Positions 53,500 through 62,110 of a DNA stretch of 64,000 bases are shown piece by piece (within the stretch, counting starts at the first letter, position 1; each line of letters begins with the position of its first letter). The position numbers and the translations under genes are program-made. Source of the DNA: CAZSHB01 sp964606885. GTDB taxonomy: Bacteria; Babelota; Babeliae; Babelales; CAIQNR01. Location: assembly GCA_964606885.1 (NCBI GenBank), contig CAZSHB010000001.1, forward strand, positions 62,001-126,000, in the 5' to 3' direction. The notes under the pieces are model-generated. The model saw only the letters and a program-made list of their open reading frames with translations. It searched no databases and had not been told where the DNA came from.

Positions 53500-55899
53500 A
53501 TGGCAAATGACGCTGACAACAAAGAGTATGGTGCCAAATCCATTCGCGTGATGGAAGGGCTTGAAGCTGTTCGCAAACGACCTGGTATGTATATCGGTTC
53601 AACAAGCGCAGCCGGCCTTCATCACTTAGTCTATGAAGTAGTAGATAACTCGGTTGACGAAGCTCTTGGTGGCCACTGTAATGCCATCAAGGTGACTCTT
53701 CATACTGACGGTTCATGCTCAGTACTTGATAACGGTCGTGGTATTCCCGTTGATATCCATCCTACAGAAAAAGTTTCTGCCGCTCAGGTAGTACTGACCA
53801 AGCTCCATGCTGGTGGTAAATTCGACAAAGACAGCTACAAATATTCTGGCGGTCTGCATGGTGTGGGTGTTTCGGTAGTCAACGCTCTTTCTTCTAAACT
53901 TCATTTAGAAGTCTACAAAAACGGCGTCACCTACGGACAAGATTACGAACGTGGTAATCCCCTTGCCCCGCTAGCACCTATTGGTACAACCACCAAACGT
54001 GGCACCATGGTTCGCTTCACCCCTGACCCTCTTATCTTTACCGAAACAACCGAATTCTCTTTTGATACTTTGTCATCTCGTTTTCGTGAACTTGCCTTCT
54101 TAAACAAAGGTTTACGTATCAGCATTATTGATGAAATGAACAACAAAGATCACAGCTTCTTTTTTGAAGGTGGTATTGTTTCATTCATTCAACATGTTAA
54201 CGAAAAAAAGACGCCACTTTTCCCTGAAGTCATCAGATTTGAACAAGAAGATGATCAGTACATGCTCGAAATCGCTATGCAATATAACGATTCATACGGC
54301 GAACAACTGTTCTCTTTTGTGAACAACATCAACACTATTGAAGGTGGTACACAGGTTGCCGGTTTTAAAGCTGCTCTAACAAAAGTATGTAACAAACGTG
54401 CACAATCCCTTGGCATCCTTAAAGGTGGCGCAAACCTTTCAAGCGAAGACGTGCGTGAAGGTTTAGTTGTTGTTATTAATATCAAAGTTCCAGAACCTCA
54501 GTTTGAAGGTCAAACCAAAACTAAGCTTGGTAACTCAGAAGTAAAAGGCGTGGTAGAAACCTGGACGTTTGCAGCGCTTGATACGTATTTTGAAGAAAAT
54601 CCTTCTGTTATCAAAAAAATTATTCAAAAAGCAGAACTTGCACAACGTGCACGAGAAGCTGCTCGTAAAGCGCGCGAAATCACTCGTCGCAAATCTGTCC
54701 TTGATGGATCAGTGCTACCGGGCAAACTTGCCGATTGTACCAACGAAAATCCTGCAGAAACTGAACTGTTCATTGTAGAAGGGGACTCTGCAGGTGGTTC
54801 AGCAAAACAAGGCCGTGATCGTTTTACGCAAGCAATCTTGCCTCTTAAGGGTAAAATTCTAAACGTAGAAAAAGCGCGTCTTGATAAAATGTTATCAAAC
54901 GAAGAAATCAAAACGCTCATCACTGCCATTGGCGCAGGGATTGCAGAAGAGTTTGATGTTCTGAAAACCCGCTATCACAAAATCATTTTAATGACAGACG
55001 CTGACGTTGACGGATCCCATATTCGTACCCTACTGCTTACCTTCTTCTTTAGATATATGAAACCACTGATCGAAAAAGGCTATCTCTATATCGCTCAGCC
55101 ACCATTGTACAAAGCAAAGCTGGGTAAAAAAGAGCAATACCTTAAAGATGAACGTGCATTTAGAGAATTCTTACTCGATTGGGCACAAGATCAACTTACC
55201 TGCACCATGGATGGTAAACGCTTAGACCAAAAAACCTGGCAAGAGTTGCTCAGCCATGTGACCGTGTATGAGAATGCTTTAGAAAAGATCTGTATCAATT
55301 TTAAACTTTCTAATAATCAAGGTCATAAACTATTAACCTTCTTGCGCAAACATCCATTAACACCTGACGCAACAACGGAAATGATTCTTGGCCATTTACG
55401 CACTTACTTTAAAAAGTACACCGTAACTATTGAACAAGAACCAGGGTTAATGCCTGATGACATTGCAAATACCATGTTCAAATTCCAAGTGTTAAACAAA
55501 TCGTGGGATGTTGACCGTAACTTCTTTGCATCTGAAGAGTTACCAAACCTCATGGCGCTTCTTGAGCCATTAGCACCATTAGAACACGACTGGACGCTGG
55601 AAGTAGCAGAGCGAAATCGTTCACTTACCGGTTCAGGATTGATGCAATTAATGGTTGGGTTAAAAAATATCAGCAAACCGTATATGCATATTCAACGCTA
55701 TAAAGGTCTTGGTGAAATGAACCCTGAACAGTTGTGGGAAACGTCTATGGATGTTGGCAACCGTTCGTTATTACAAGTCTCTATCCAAGATGCGCTTGAA
55801 GCTGACGTATGGTTCTCTACACTTATGGGTGATGATGTTGCAGGCCGTAAAGAATTCATTGAAACAAATGGACGTTTTGCAAGAAACCTCGATGTCTAA
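53500..55899 (+). CDS. gyrB: DNA gyrase subunit B
   Basis: ATPase subunit of gyrase. Start at 53500 (799 residues) has AAAAAGGA at seven bases; the ATG at 53464 is possible but weaker. ATPase motifs: DNSVDEALGGH, DNGRGIPVD and GGLHGVGVSVVNALS; Toprim motifs: VEGDSAGGSAKQGRDR and DADVDGSHIRTLLL. The size and the extra residues after the Toprim DxD match the Gram-negative type with an insertion of about 150 residues. gyrA is not in the window. Confidence 0.97.
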   Translation: MANDADNKEYGAKSIRVMEGLEAVRKRPGMYIGSTSAAGLHHLVYEVVDNSVDEALGGHCNAIKVTLHTDGSCSVLDNGRGIPVDIHPTEKVSAAQVVLTKLHAGGKFDKDSYKYSGGLHGVGVSVVNALSSKLHLEVYKNGVTYGQDYERGNPLAPLAPIGTTTKRGTMVRFTPDPLIFTETTEFSFDTLSSRFRELAFLNKGLRISIIDEMNNKDHSFFFEGGIVSFIQHVNEKKTPLFPEVIRFEQEDDQYMLEIAMQYNDSYGEQLFSFVNNINTIEGGTQVAGFKAALTKVCNKRAQSLGILKGGANLSSEDVREGLVVVINIKVPEPQFEGQTKTKLGNSEVKGVVETWTFAALDTYFEENPSVIKKIIQKAELAQRAREAARKAREITRRKSVLDGSVLPGKLADCTNENPAETELFIVEGDSAGGSAKQGRDRFTQAILPLKGKILNVEKARLDKMLSNEEIKTLITAIGAGIAEEFDVLKTRYHKIILMTDADVDGSHIRTLLLTFFFRYMKPLIEKGYLYIAQPPLYKAKLGKKEQYLKDERAFREFLLDWAQDQLTCTMDGKRLDQKTWQELLSHVTVYENALEKICINFKLSNNQGHKLLTFLRKHPLTPDATTEMILGHLRTYFKKYTVTIEQEPGLMPDDIANTMFKFQVLNKSWDVDRNFFASEELPNLMALLEPLAPLEHDWTLEVAERNRSLTGSGLMQLMVGLKNISKPYMHIQRYKGLGEMNPEQLWETSMDVGNRSLLQVSIQDALEADVWFSTLMGDDVAGRKEFIETNGRFARNLDV

Positions 55900-55928
55900 A
55901 TAACAAATAATAAAAACTAACAATTATT

Positions 55929-55961
55929 GGCAAAAAGATGCTTTTAACGTATCTTTTTGCC
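55929..55961 (+). terminator. Terminator of gyrB
   Basis: GGCAAAAAGATGC and GTATCTTTTTGCC stem (one G-U) with a seven-base loop and T-rich tail. Confidence 0.82.
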
Positions 55962-56002
55962 AGTTTTGTTTTTTAGGTTGTCATAATAAAAAGAGGTAGT
56001 GC

Positions 56003-57403
56003 ATGAAGTTACAAAATGTACTGATGTTTATCACAGGGTTGATGTTCAATTACTCAACTCATACAAGCAGCATCAAAGACGACCAAGCGCCTGTAGATAG
56101 AACAGAGATTTACCAAAGAGGCGATAAAACACAGCAAAAATTTGATATTAGGCAAGCAGCATTCGCAGCTCTTGTAGCTAGTAAAAAACCGAATGCCAAA
56201 CAAGAACTTTTAGATGTATTAGATAAAAAAAAATCTAAAAAAGATGCTCGTACCGTAAAACCATGCAAACACCCAAGACAATTAATACCACAACCGTACC
56301 TATCTGACCCGGTTCCAGTAGTACTGGCTTCTGTAAAGTATGATCCAGATGCAGAAAAAGATTGTAACTATCGATGCGCACAGTATAAATGCGATTTAGT
56401 AAAAGCAGTAATTAACGGTACTATCGACTCAAAAAACACACTTCTTCCTAAAACGCAAACTGTCACTCAAGACAACGTACATACATATTGCTGGCTGTGT
56501 GGTGCACATGCAGTTGCAGTAATTACAGAAGGTCATATTGTCAATCTAGTACACGTATCTCAAAAAACAACTGAAGACGTAAACGGCTTTTTCCAAAAAA
56601 AATATGCTAACAATTTTTTTCACAATCCATACGCTACCGCAGCTTTAAAAGCAGCACAAAAAAAAACACCCTGGGATGCCGCATGGCAAACAGCATGGAA
56701 AGCAGCACGACATATAATATGGCAAGCAGTACATGATGATCTAGATGTACCCGAATATAACCCATTTACACCATGGAAAAACTATGATCCACATTGTACA
56801 TGTACTGCCTGTCAAGTAAACAACCAGACCTATCAAGATCCTCTTTCAGTAAAATTATGCGAATGCCATGCTTGTGAAAATCAGCATCCTGATAAAAATA
56901 ATAAGGCAGAAAGACTCCAAAAGATTTTTTCAGAAAAAGATAGAAAAGCACAAGTACAAAAAATACGAGAACACTACAAACTAAACACTCCCCCTGCAGT
57001 TCGTGCTATCCGCGTTTTTGACCCAGAAAGATTCGACCCTACACATCCTGAAGGGTATGTAGCAAGTACATGGCAAGAACAACCAGATAAAGTGGATCAC
57101 GCTATAGCAGCTAGAATACGAGAAAAAATACAACTCTTTAATAAACCACTGCGCGCCAAAGAACAAGAAAAAGCAGCTCTTATGCATGCACACGATTTTT
57201 TATCACAAGAAGAACTTAATAATTATCAATTAACGCCGGAAGAAAAAATACGACCATTGATCAGCCAAAAAAAACGTGATGCTGCAGTAGAAGACACAGT
57301 TGCTGAATGGCGCCCTCTATTACCCCAAATAGTACCAGACTTAGTTAACCCTCTAGACGCTGAAGAAGACTATTTTAAAGACCATAAAAACCAAATTTTT
57401 TAA
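56003..57403 (+). CDS. Exported Cys-rich protein of unknown function
   Basis: 466 residues, AAAGAGGTAGTGC before the ATG. Signal peptide at about 1-24. Three clusters of paired cysteines and histidines could bind zinc: CNYRCAQYKC (about residue 115), HTYCWLCGAHAV (about 160), and CTCTACQ and CECHACENQH (about 270-300). Between them is an Ala/Trp-rich helical stretch (AAWQTAWKAARHIIWQAV). The C-terminal third is charged and helical. No family is recognised. It heads a run of four exported proteins on one strand. Confidence 0.7.
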   Translation: MKLQNVLMFITGLMFNYSTHTSSIKDDQAPVDRTEIYQRGDKTQQKFDIRQAAFAALVASKKPNAKQELLDVLDKKKSKKDARTVKPCKHPRQLIPQPYLSDPVPVVLASVKYDPDAEKDCNYRCAQYKCDLVKAVINGTIDSKNTLLPKTQTVTQDNVHTYCWLCGAHAVAVITEGHIVNLVHVSQKTTEDVNGFFQKKYANNFFHNPYATAALKAAQKKTPWDAAWQTAWKAARHIIWQAVHDDLDVPEYNPFTPWKNYDPHCTCTACQVNNQTYQDPLSVKLCECHACENQHPDKNNKAERLQKIFSEKDRKAQVQKIREHYKLNTPPAVRAIRVFDPERFDPTHPEGYVASTWQEQPDKVDHAIAARIREKIQLFNKPLRAKEQEKAALMHAHDFLSQEELNNYQLTPEEKIRPLISQKKRDAAVEDTVAEWRPLLPQIVPDLVNPLDAEEDYFKDHKNQIF

Positions 57404-57433
57404 ACAACCCATTAACAACACAAGGGGCGCTCA

Positions 57434-57736
57434 ATGACAAACAAAACAATTTCACTTGCAATATTCACTCTTTGTGCAGCAATTGCTACACCATCTATGC
57501 ATGCAAGCAAAAAAGAACAACCTGGCAGAAAACTTACGCTTGATGAAAAGCTTGCACGAGAATTTGGACATAACGACAATCAAAAGTATCATCCAGATGC
57601 AATAGCAGTTACAGCAGCACAAAAAGCAAGAGCAGAAGCTTTCGCATTACAACAAGAAAGATCTAGACTTGGCCAAGAAACAAAACTTATAACATTTGGT
57701 CAGAAGAACGGCCAAAGAAGCAAAAAAAATAAATAA
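57434..57736 (+). CDS. Small exported basic protein A
   Basis: 100 residues. AGGGGC before the ATG. Signal peptide (MTNKTISLAIFTLCAAIATPSMHA) ending in HA, with the mature protein beginning SKK. The mature part is Lys/Gln/Ala-rich, probably helical and partly disordered. Unknown function. The HA-xKK start recurs in the next two genes. Confidence 0.62.
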   Translation: MTNKTISLAIFTLCAAIATPSMHASKKEQPGRKLTLDEKLAREFGHNDNQKYHPDAIAVTAAQKARAEAFALQQERSRLGQETKLITFGQKNGQRSKKNK

Positions 57737-57761
57737 TACTCTTACTTAAAAAAGGATCACT

Positions 57762-58070
57762 ATGACCAAAAATAACCTCTCTTTTTATATGCTCGCTCTA
57801 TGCGCTGTAGCAGCTTCTACAAGCGTACATGCTGGTAAAAAATTATCCCTCGTAAAACTTTGCACAAATCTGGATGAAGACTCAGTTAACACAACACGTA
57901 CAGACTGCCAACCGGTATCAGATAGAAAACTAACTAATGAAACTACATATGCCGCAATAACAGCATCCGGTAAATCAAGACCAGCACAAAAAAATAAGCC
58001 CCATAGCGAAAAACGCCAACAAAGCCGCTCTTATAGCACTCCTCAACACCACTACCCTTGGCCAAGCTAA
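57762..58070 (+). CDS. Small exported basic protein B
   Basis: 102 residues with AAAAAAGGA site. Signal peptide (NNLSFYMLALCAVAASTSVHA) then GKKLS. Two cysteines (LCTNL, DCQPV) and a basic, Ser/Gln/His-rich end (PQHHYPWPS). Unknown function. Confidence 0.58.
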   Translation: MTKNNLSFYMLALCAVAASTSVHAGKKLSLVKLCTNLDEDSVNTTRTDCQPVSDRKLTNETTYAAITASGKSRPAQKNKPHSEKRQQSRSYSTPQHHYPWPS

Positions 58071-58097
58071 ACCCCTACAAACAACAGGATCTTATTC

Positions 58098-58337
58098 ATG
58101 CTCAAAAACACCATATACCTACACACATTGCTTATTGTTGCAGCACTTTGCGCAACAGATGCTCATGCAACTAAAAAAAATAATGCAGCAACACGACGTG
58201 CAAAAGCAGCCGCAGCGGCACTTGCAATAGCAGTTGGCGGCGTCAACGATAATCACACAGAACCATGTTTAACGGTTCCTCACACAGATCATAAGAAAAA
58301 AGCATCTCAGGCAGCAGTGAGAAAAGCAAATAAGTAA
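58098..58337 (+). CDS. Small exported basic protein C
   Basis: 79 residues. Signal peptide (LKNTIYLHTLLIVAALCATDAHA) then TKKNN. The mature part has an Ala-rich helix (RRAKAAAAALAIAVGG) and a Lys-rich tail. Unknown function; reminiscent in composition of histone-H1-like proteins, though that is only composition. Confidence 0.55.
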   Translation: MLKNTIYLHTLLIVAALCATDAHATKKNNAATRRAKAAAAALAIAVGGVNDNHTEPCLTVPHTDHKKKASQAAVRKANK

Positions 58338-58402
58338 AAGCTAACCGCATATACTCTAAAGTACCTAAGAGTATTAAACCTAAAAAAGAGAGTTGATAGA
58401 CC

Positions 58403-59380
58403 ATGGAAAACAAACCGTTCTTACTCAACCCCCAAGCCATTCCACAGAACAGTACCGTCATTGTAGGGTTCTCTGGTGGCCCCGATTCGTTATGCCTATT
58501 ACATCAACTCTCTTTGTTACGTAAAGAACGCAACCTCACTGTCATAGCAGCACATCTAGATCATGGATGGCGCGAAGATTCAGCACACGATGCGGATTAT
58601 TGCCAAAATTTATGCCGCGAATGGGATATCCCTTTTGAACGTGGGCACGCTCGTGATTTTGAAGACTTAGTAAAAAAAACAGGTTCTAAAGAAGATGTCG
58701 GCCGCAGAATGCGCCGCATGTTTTATAAGCAACTAGCAGAAAAACATAATGCCAAAGCGATCATGCTCGGACATCATCAAAACGACCAGCTCGAAAACTT
58801 CTTTATCCGTATGATACGGGGCACCACCTTAACCGGGCTTGCTGGTATGCACGAACAACAGGGTCTCTATGTGCGGCCGCTTTTAGAAGTAACCAAAGAA
58901 GAAATTTTAGATTATTTAACCAAAAACAACCTGCCCTACTTAATTGATCCATCTAATAGTAACGAAGAATTTTTACGTAACCGTATCCGTGCACACGTAG
59001 TGCCAGCCTTTACACGGTGCGACACACGGGCTATGCAAAATGTTATGCGCACGTTTGAACAAGTTAAAATAGCAGAAGTCTTTTTACAAAAACTTACCCA
59101 AGAAACGTTTAAGCAGTTACTGGTTGCACAAGTACCGCTCACTATCGATATTAAAAAGTTGATGGCCCTAGACCCTTTTTTGCAGTATCGCATTTTACAA
59201 CATTGGATTGTCAGCTGTGCGCCATCGTTTACCCTAACGGAAGCATTTCTTGATGAAGTGATGCGCTTTATTGCCAGTCCGCGCGGCGGATCTCACCAAC
59301 TGGGAACTGGTTGGCATATGATCAAAAAACAAGGACATGCGTATATAGAGACCACGTGCGCAGTACAACCGACAGCGTAA
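58403..59380 (+). CDS. tilS: tRNA(Ile)-lysidine synthase TilS
   Basis: Modifies C34 of the tRNA-Ile that reads AUA. 325 residues, the short form. PP-loop motif VGFSGGPDSLCLLHQL at the start, then HLDHGWR, and GHHQNDQLENFFIRMIRG; the DPSNSNEEFLRNRIR segment is typical. A truncated C-terminal domain compared with E. coli. Very likely the sole copy and essential. Confidence 0.95.
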   Translation: MENKPFLLNPQAIPQNSTVIVGFSGGPDSLCLLHQLSLLRKERNLTVIAAHLDHGWREDSAHDADYCQNLCREWDIPFERGHARDFEDLVKKTGSKEDVGRRMRRMFYKQLAEKHNAKAIMLGHHQNDQLENFFIRMIRGTTLTGLAGMHEQQGLYVRPLLEVTKEEILDYLTKNNLPYLIDPSNSNEEFLRNRIRAHVVPAFTRCDTRAMQNVMRTFEQVKIAEVFLQKLTQETFKQLLVAQVPLTIDIKKLMALDPFLQYRILQHWIVSCAPSFTLTEAFLDEVMRFIASPRGGSHQLGTGWHMIKKQGHAYIETTCAVQPTA

Positions 59381-59398
59381 AAGCAGTTCAATCTTTTA

Positions 59399-59428
59399 TT
59401 TACCTAAAAGACGTCTGCTGGGTATACT
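59399..59428 (+). promoter_or_regulatory. Promoter of the TonB-like gene
   Basis: TTTACC and TATACT with an 18-base spacer, GGG before the -10, about 20 bases before the ATG at 59449. Confidence 0.45.
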
Positions 59429-59448
59429 TGGCAAAAAAGAGGTTGCTT

Positions 59449-60402
59449 ATGAACAAAATACGCTCTGTTAATCGGTACATTGGTCTTTCCATTATCCTGC
59501 ATACGCTCATCTGTGTATGTCTTTTTTTAGCCATTATCCATAAGCAATTACCGCTTGCAGCGCATATTAAACCGCTCATTCAACCTGCCAACATTCCTGC
59601 ACCTGTTATGTTTGTACAAGAACCTCCTGCGGCGGCACCAAAGCAGGACACATCGCCCCTTGATATCGATCCACCAGGTATGCCTAAAGGACTTGCTATC
59701 AGTATGTCACAGCTACCTGACGAATCGTTACTGGCAAACAAAAAGCCAGGCCTTAAACAAGACAAAGAACAACCAGTACCAACTATAAAACAAGAGGCAA
59801 CCAGCATTAATCCAGTTGCACCACAAACCACACCCGCTGTTGCAACAGAACAGACACCTGCAGCGCAACAACTGGCTGCGACAACTATGCAACAAGAAAT
59901 CAAAAAAGCCTCTGATACAAAAGCACAGATTATTAAAAACAGTTCAGACAAAGGCATACCGGTTCAAAAAGAACTCAACCTTGCCGATCTGTTTAGAAAT
60001 GCACAAAAATCGTTTGCCAAAGAGGATGTTGTTGTAAGCGCGCAAGATGCTGGCGGACCATCGGGCGATATTGTCATATCAGAAGGTTCTTTAAAATATT
60101 ATTCGCTCTGGTCAAAATTCTTAAGCCATTTAAACGATGCTGCCCGTTTTAACCGCCGTGGTGGCAAAGATGCTCAAGTACATCAATGGTTACAAGCAGG
60201 ACTGATTAAAAAAGAAGCGTTGTTTGCTATCGATATTGATAAAAAAGGTCAGGTAGTAAACGTAGCCTTATTGTCTTCATCCGGGCATACGCCATTCGAT
60301 TCACTTTGTATTGCTGATATTTGGTCAGCCGCACCGTATCCACCCTTACCAGAATCTATCAACAGACCAACTGCGCGCTTTCAAGTAAAAGCATTCTTTT
60401 AA
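59449..60402 (+). CDS. TonB/TolA-like protein
   Basis: 317 residues from the ATG at 59449 (AAGAGG upstream; the in-frame ATG at 59311 lies within tilS). One N-terminal membrane helix (YIGLSIILHTLICVCLFLAI), a Pro/Gln/Thr/Ala-rich linker of about 180 residues, and a C-terminal domain with a TonB-like pattern (ALFAIDIDKKGQVVNVALLSSS, split here). Likely drives an outer-membrane receptor or a second Tol-like function. No exbB/exbD pair lies next to it, so it may use TolQR. Followed 66 bases on by an exported protein. Confidence 0.72.
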   Translation: MNKIRSVNRYIGLSIILHTLICVCLFLAIIHKQLPLAAHIKPLIQPANIPAPVMFVQEPPAAAPKQDTSPLDIDPPGMPKGLAISMSQLPDESLLANKKPGLKQDKEQPVPTIKQEATSINPVAPQTTPAVATEQTPAAQQLAATTMQQEIKKASDTKAQIIKNSSDKGIPVQKELNLADLFRNAQKSFAKEDVVVSAQDAGGPSGDIVISEGSLKYYSLWSKFLSHLNDAARFNRRGGKDAQVHQWLQAGLIKKEALFAIDIDKKGQVVNVALLSSSGHTPFDSLCIADIWSAAPYPPLPESINRPTARFQVKAFF

Positions 60403-60468
60403 ACGCTTCTTTTTAGTAACTACGGTGTGCTATTTTTTTATATCATGTTTATAAAAAAGGAGACCTGT

Positions 60469-61017
60469 ATGAACTATATTCTGGCCGGCATTATTCTGAC
60501 ACACACGTTTACCATGTTTGCCAGTTGCAAAATAGAGTCACACTGTACGTGGCAAAATCTTGACGAAGGCCAAAGTATCACCGCTCAACAGGCGTTTGGT
60601 GGTAAATGGATTTTAGCTGCAACCATCACGTTCAAAAGAAAATCAGCCGATGATATCTACGTAAGCTTGCTCGATCTTTCCTGGCAAGGCATACCACTTA
60701 CCAAACTGAATGCAACACTATTCCGTTGCGATCTTGATAAACCATTTGTACCGCTAGAAGAAAATGTGGTCGCTGACGGCACATGGAGCCAAGATAAGCA
60801 GATGCTCAGATTTAGTTTTAAAGAAAAAGAACGGCTGCAGGCAACACACACATTCGGTCTTGTCCTTACCGTTCCTTCTGATTTAGAAACCACTATTAAG
60901 ACAGGGTATTTTAATTTAGTACCAACCAGCCTCCCGCAACCTTTGCAAGCAACTGCTCAGCAACACCCTTTGCATGTTCAATTTATGCTGCCAACACAAG
61001 ACACCCTTGTTTCATGA
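60469..61017 (+). CDS. Exported protein of unknown function
   Basis: 182 residues from 60469, with AAAAAGGAG upstream. Signal peptide (MNYILAGIILTHTFTMFASC), which may be a lipobox-like end (MFASC) so it could also be a lipoprotein. The mature part is beta-rich (WILAATITFKRKSADDIYVS, LFRCDLDKPFVPL, LRFSFKEKERL). Not recognised. Next to the TonB-like gene and possibly in its unit. The stop overlaps the converging HD-protein gene by six bases. Confidence 0.62.
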   Translation: MNYILAGIILTHTFTMFASCKIESHCTWQNLDEGQSITAQQAFGGKWILAATITFKRKSADDIYVSLLDLSWQGIPLTKLNATLFRCDLDKPFVPLEENVVADGTWSQDKQMLRFSFKEKERLQATHTFGLVLTVPSDLETTIKTGYFNLVPTSLPQPLQATAQQHPLHVQFMLPTQDTLVS

Positions 61018-62085
61018 AGCAAAACTAATTCCATAGCCAATTTTGCACCATTCCTTAAGGTCATATAACTCTTGCGCAAACTCATCATCAATTTCACTTA
61101 ACCGTGCATACGTACCATCATCTTGACGTACAAACGGATCAACCGCACGACACTTAGGACGACTATTAATCGTACCTTTACCATAATCAACAACTGTATA
61201 CTGATTCTTATAATCAGCCGCTCGCGCAAACCAATACTTAATAACCGGGTCTTGCGCATTGCGTACTATATCCATAACCTGCGTGTCGCCACCAAAATGC
61301 ATAATCTCATGTGACAACAACCCTGTTTTAAGAGCATGAGCAACTGCCTGACCAAAGCAGTAGTACACAAACATATTTTCGTGCCCGCCCCAGATGTGCT
61401 TAGTAAAGTGTAACGGCAACTGTGCAAACTGTTTTGCTTTATCTTGATCGGTAAAAAACCAGAACCCATCTTGATAGTCTAAAGCATCAATCACTGCACA
61501 TGCATCTTCTTTACTTATACGTCCAAACACAATACCGGTGTGTAAGTTATACTCAATACGGTCCGCACAAAGATCGGGCAGCGGTTGTTCAAGCGCACGG
61601 TAATCTGGATGATCCGGGTCCATCTGCTCAAGCATCAATCCTTGCGCATCAAGCAAAGTTATAAGATCTTGATAGTGTGATAAAAACCACAAATGAATAG
61701 TATCTTGGTACGATTTATCACCGTCCCCTTTACCAAACACAATATCCCCTAAATGTGAGAATACGGTATGCGATGTATCATGCAGCAAACCTGCAAGTTG
61801 TTCTTTTTTATCTGCGCATGCTTTTGTTTTAAGCAACCACCACACACCAATAGAATGGTTATAGCGGCTGTAATCGGGCACCATACCTAAATAAAAGGTA
61901 GGCCCTGCAACAGCAATATCCTTCATGCGTTGCATAACAGGACTTGCAATCACTTGTTCTATTAATTCGTCATCACACGCATAGTCACCCCATGCGGTGG
62001 ACACGATCATCTGCGCTTGTACTGCAGTAACACTGAGCAAAAGTGCTACAACTAAATTCCGATACCAATACTTTTTATAATTCAT
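61012..62085 (-). CDS. Exported HD-domain phosphohydrolase
   Basis: 357 residues with a signal peptide (LVVALLLSVTAVQA). The HD metal site is intact: H77 in RYNHSIG, H102-D103 in LLHDTSH, and H106/H111 (HTVFSH), as in dNTP triphosphohydrolase-type or metal-dependent HD proteins; a VPDYSRYNHSIGV phrase resembles the deoxyguanosinetriphosphate family. An exported version is unusual, because substrates such as nucleotides are cytoplasmic. It could act on host nucleotides or second messengers. The ribosome site is weak. Confidence 0.82.
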   Translation of the reverse strand: MNYKKYWYRNLVVALLLSVTAVQAQMIVSTAWGDYACDDELIEQVIASPVMQRMKDIAVAGPTFYLGMVPDYSRYNHSIGVWWLLKTKACADKKEQLAGLLHDTSHTVFSHLGDIVFGKGDGDKSYQDTIHLWFLSHYQDLITLLDAQGLMLEQMDPDHPDYRALEQPLPDLCADRIEYNLHTGIVFGRISKEDACAVIDALDYQDGFWFFTDQDKAKQFAQLPLHFTKHIWGGHENMFVYYCFGQAVAHALKTGLLSHEIMHFGGDTQVMDIVRNAQDPVIKYWFARAADYKNQYTVVDYGKGTINSRPKCRAVDPFVRQDDGTYARLSEIDDEFAQELYDLKEWCKIGYGISFAS

Positions 62086-62110
62086 GACTGCCTGTCGTTA
62101 TTAGGTGGTA

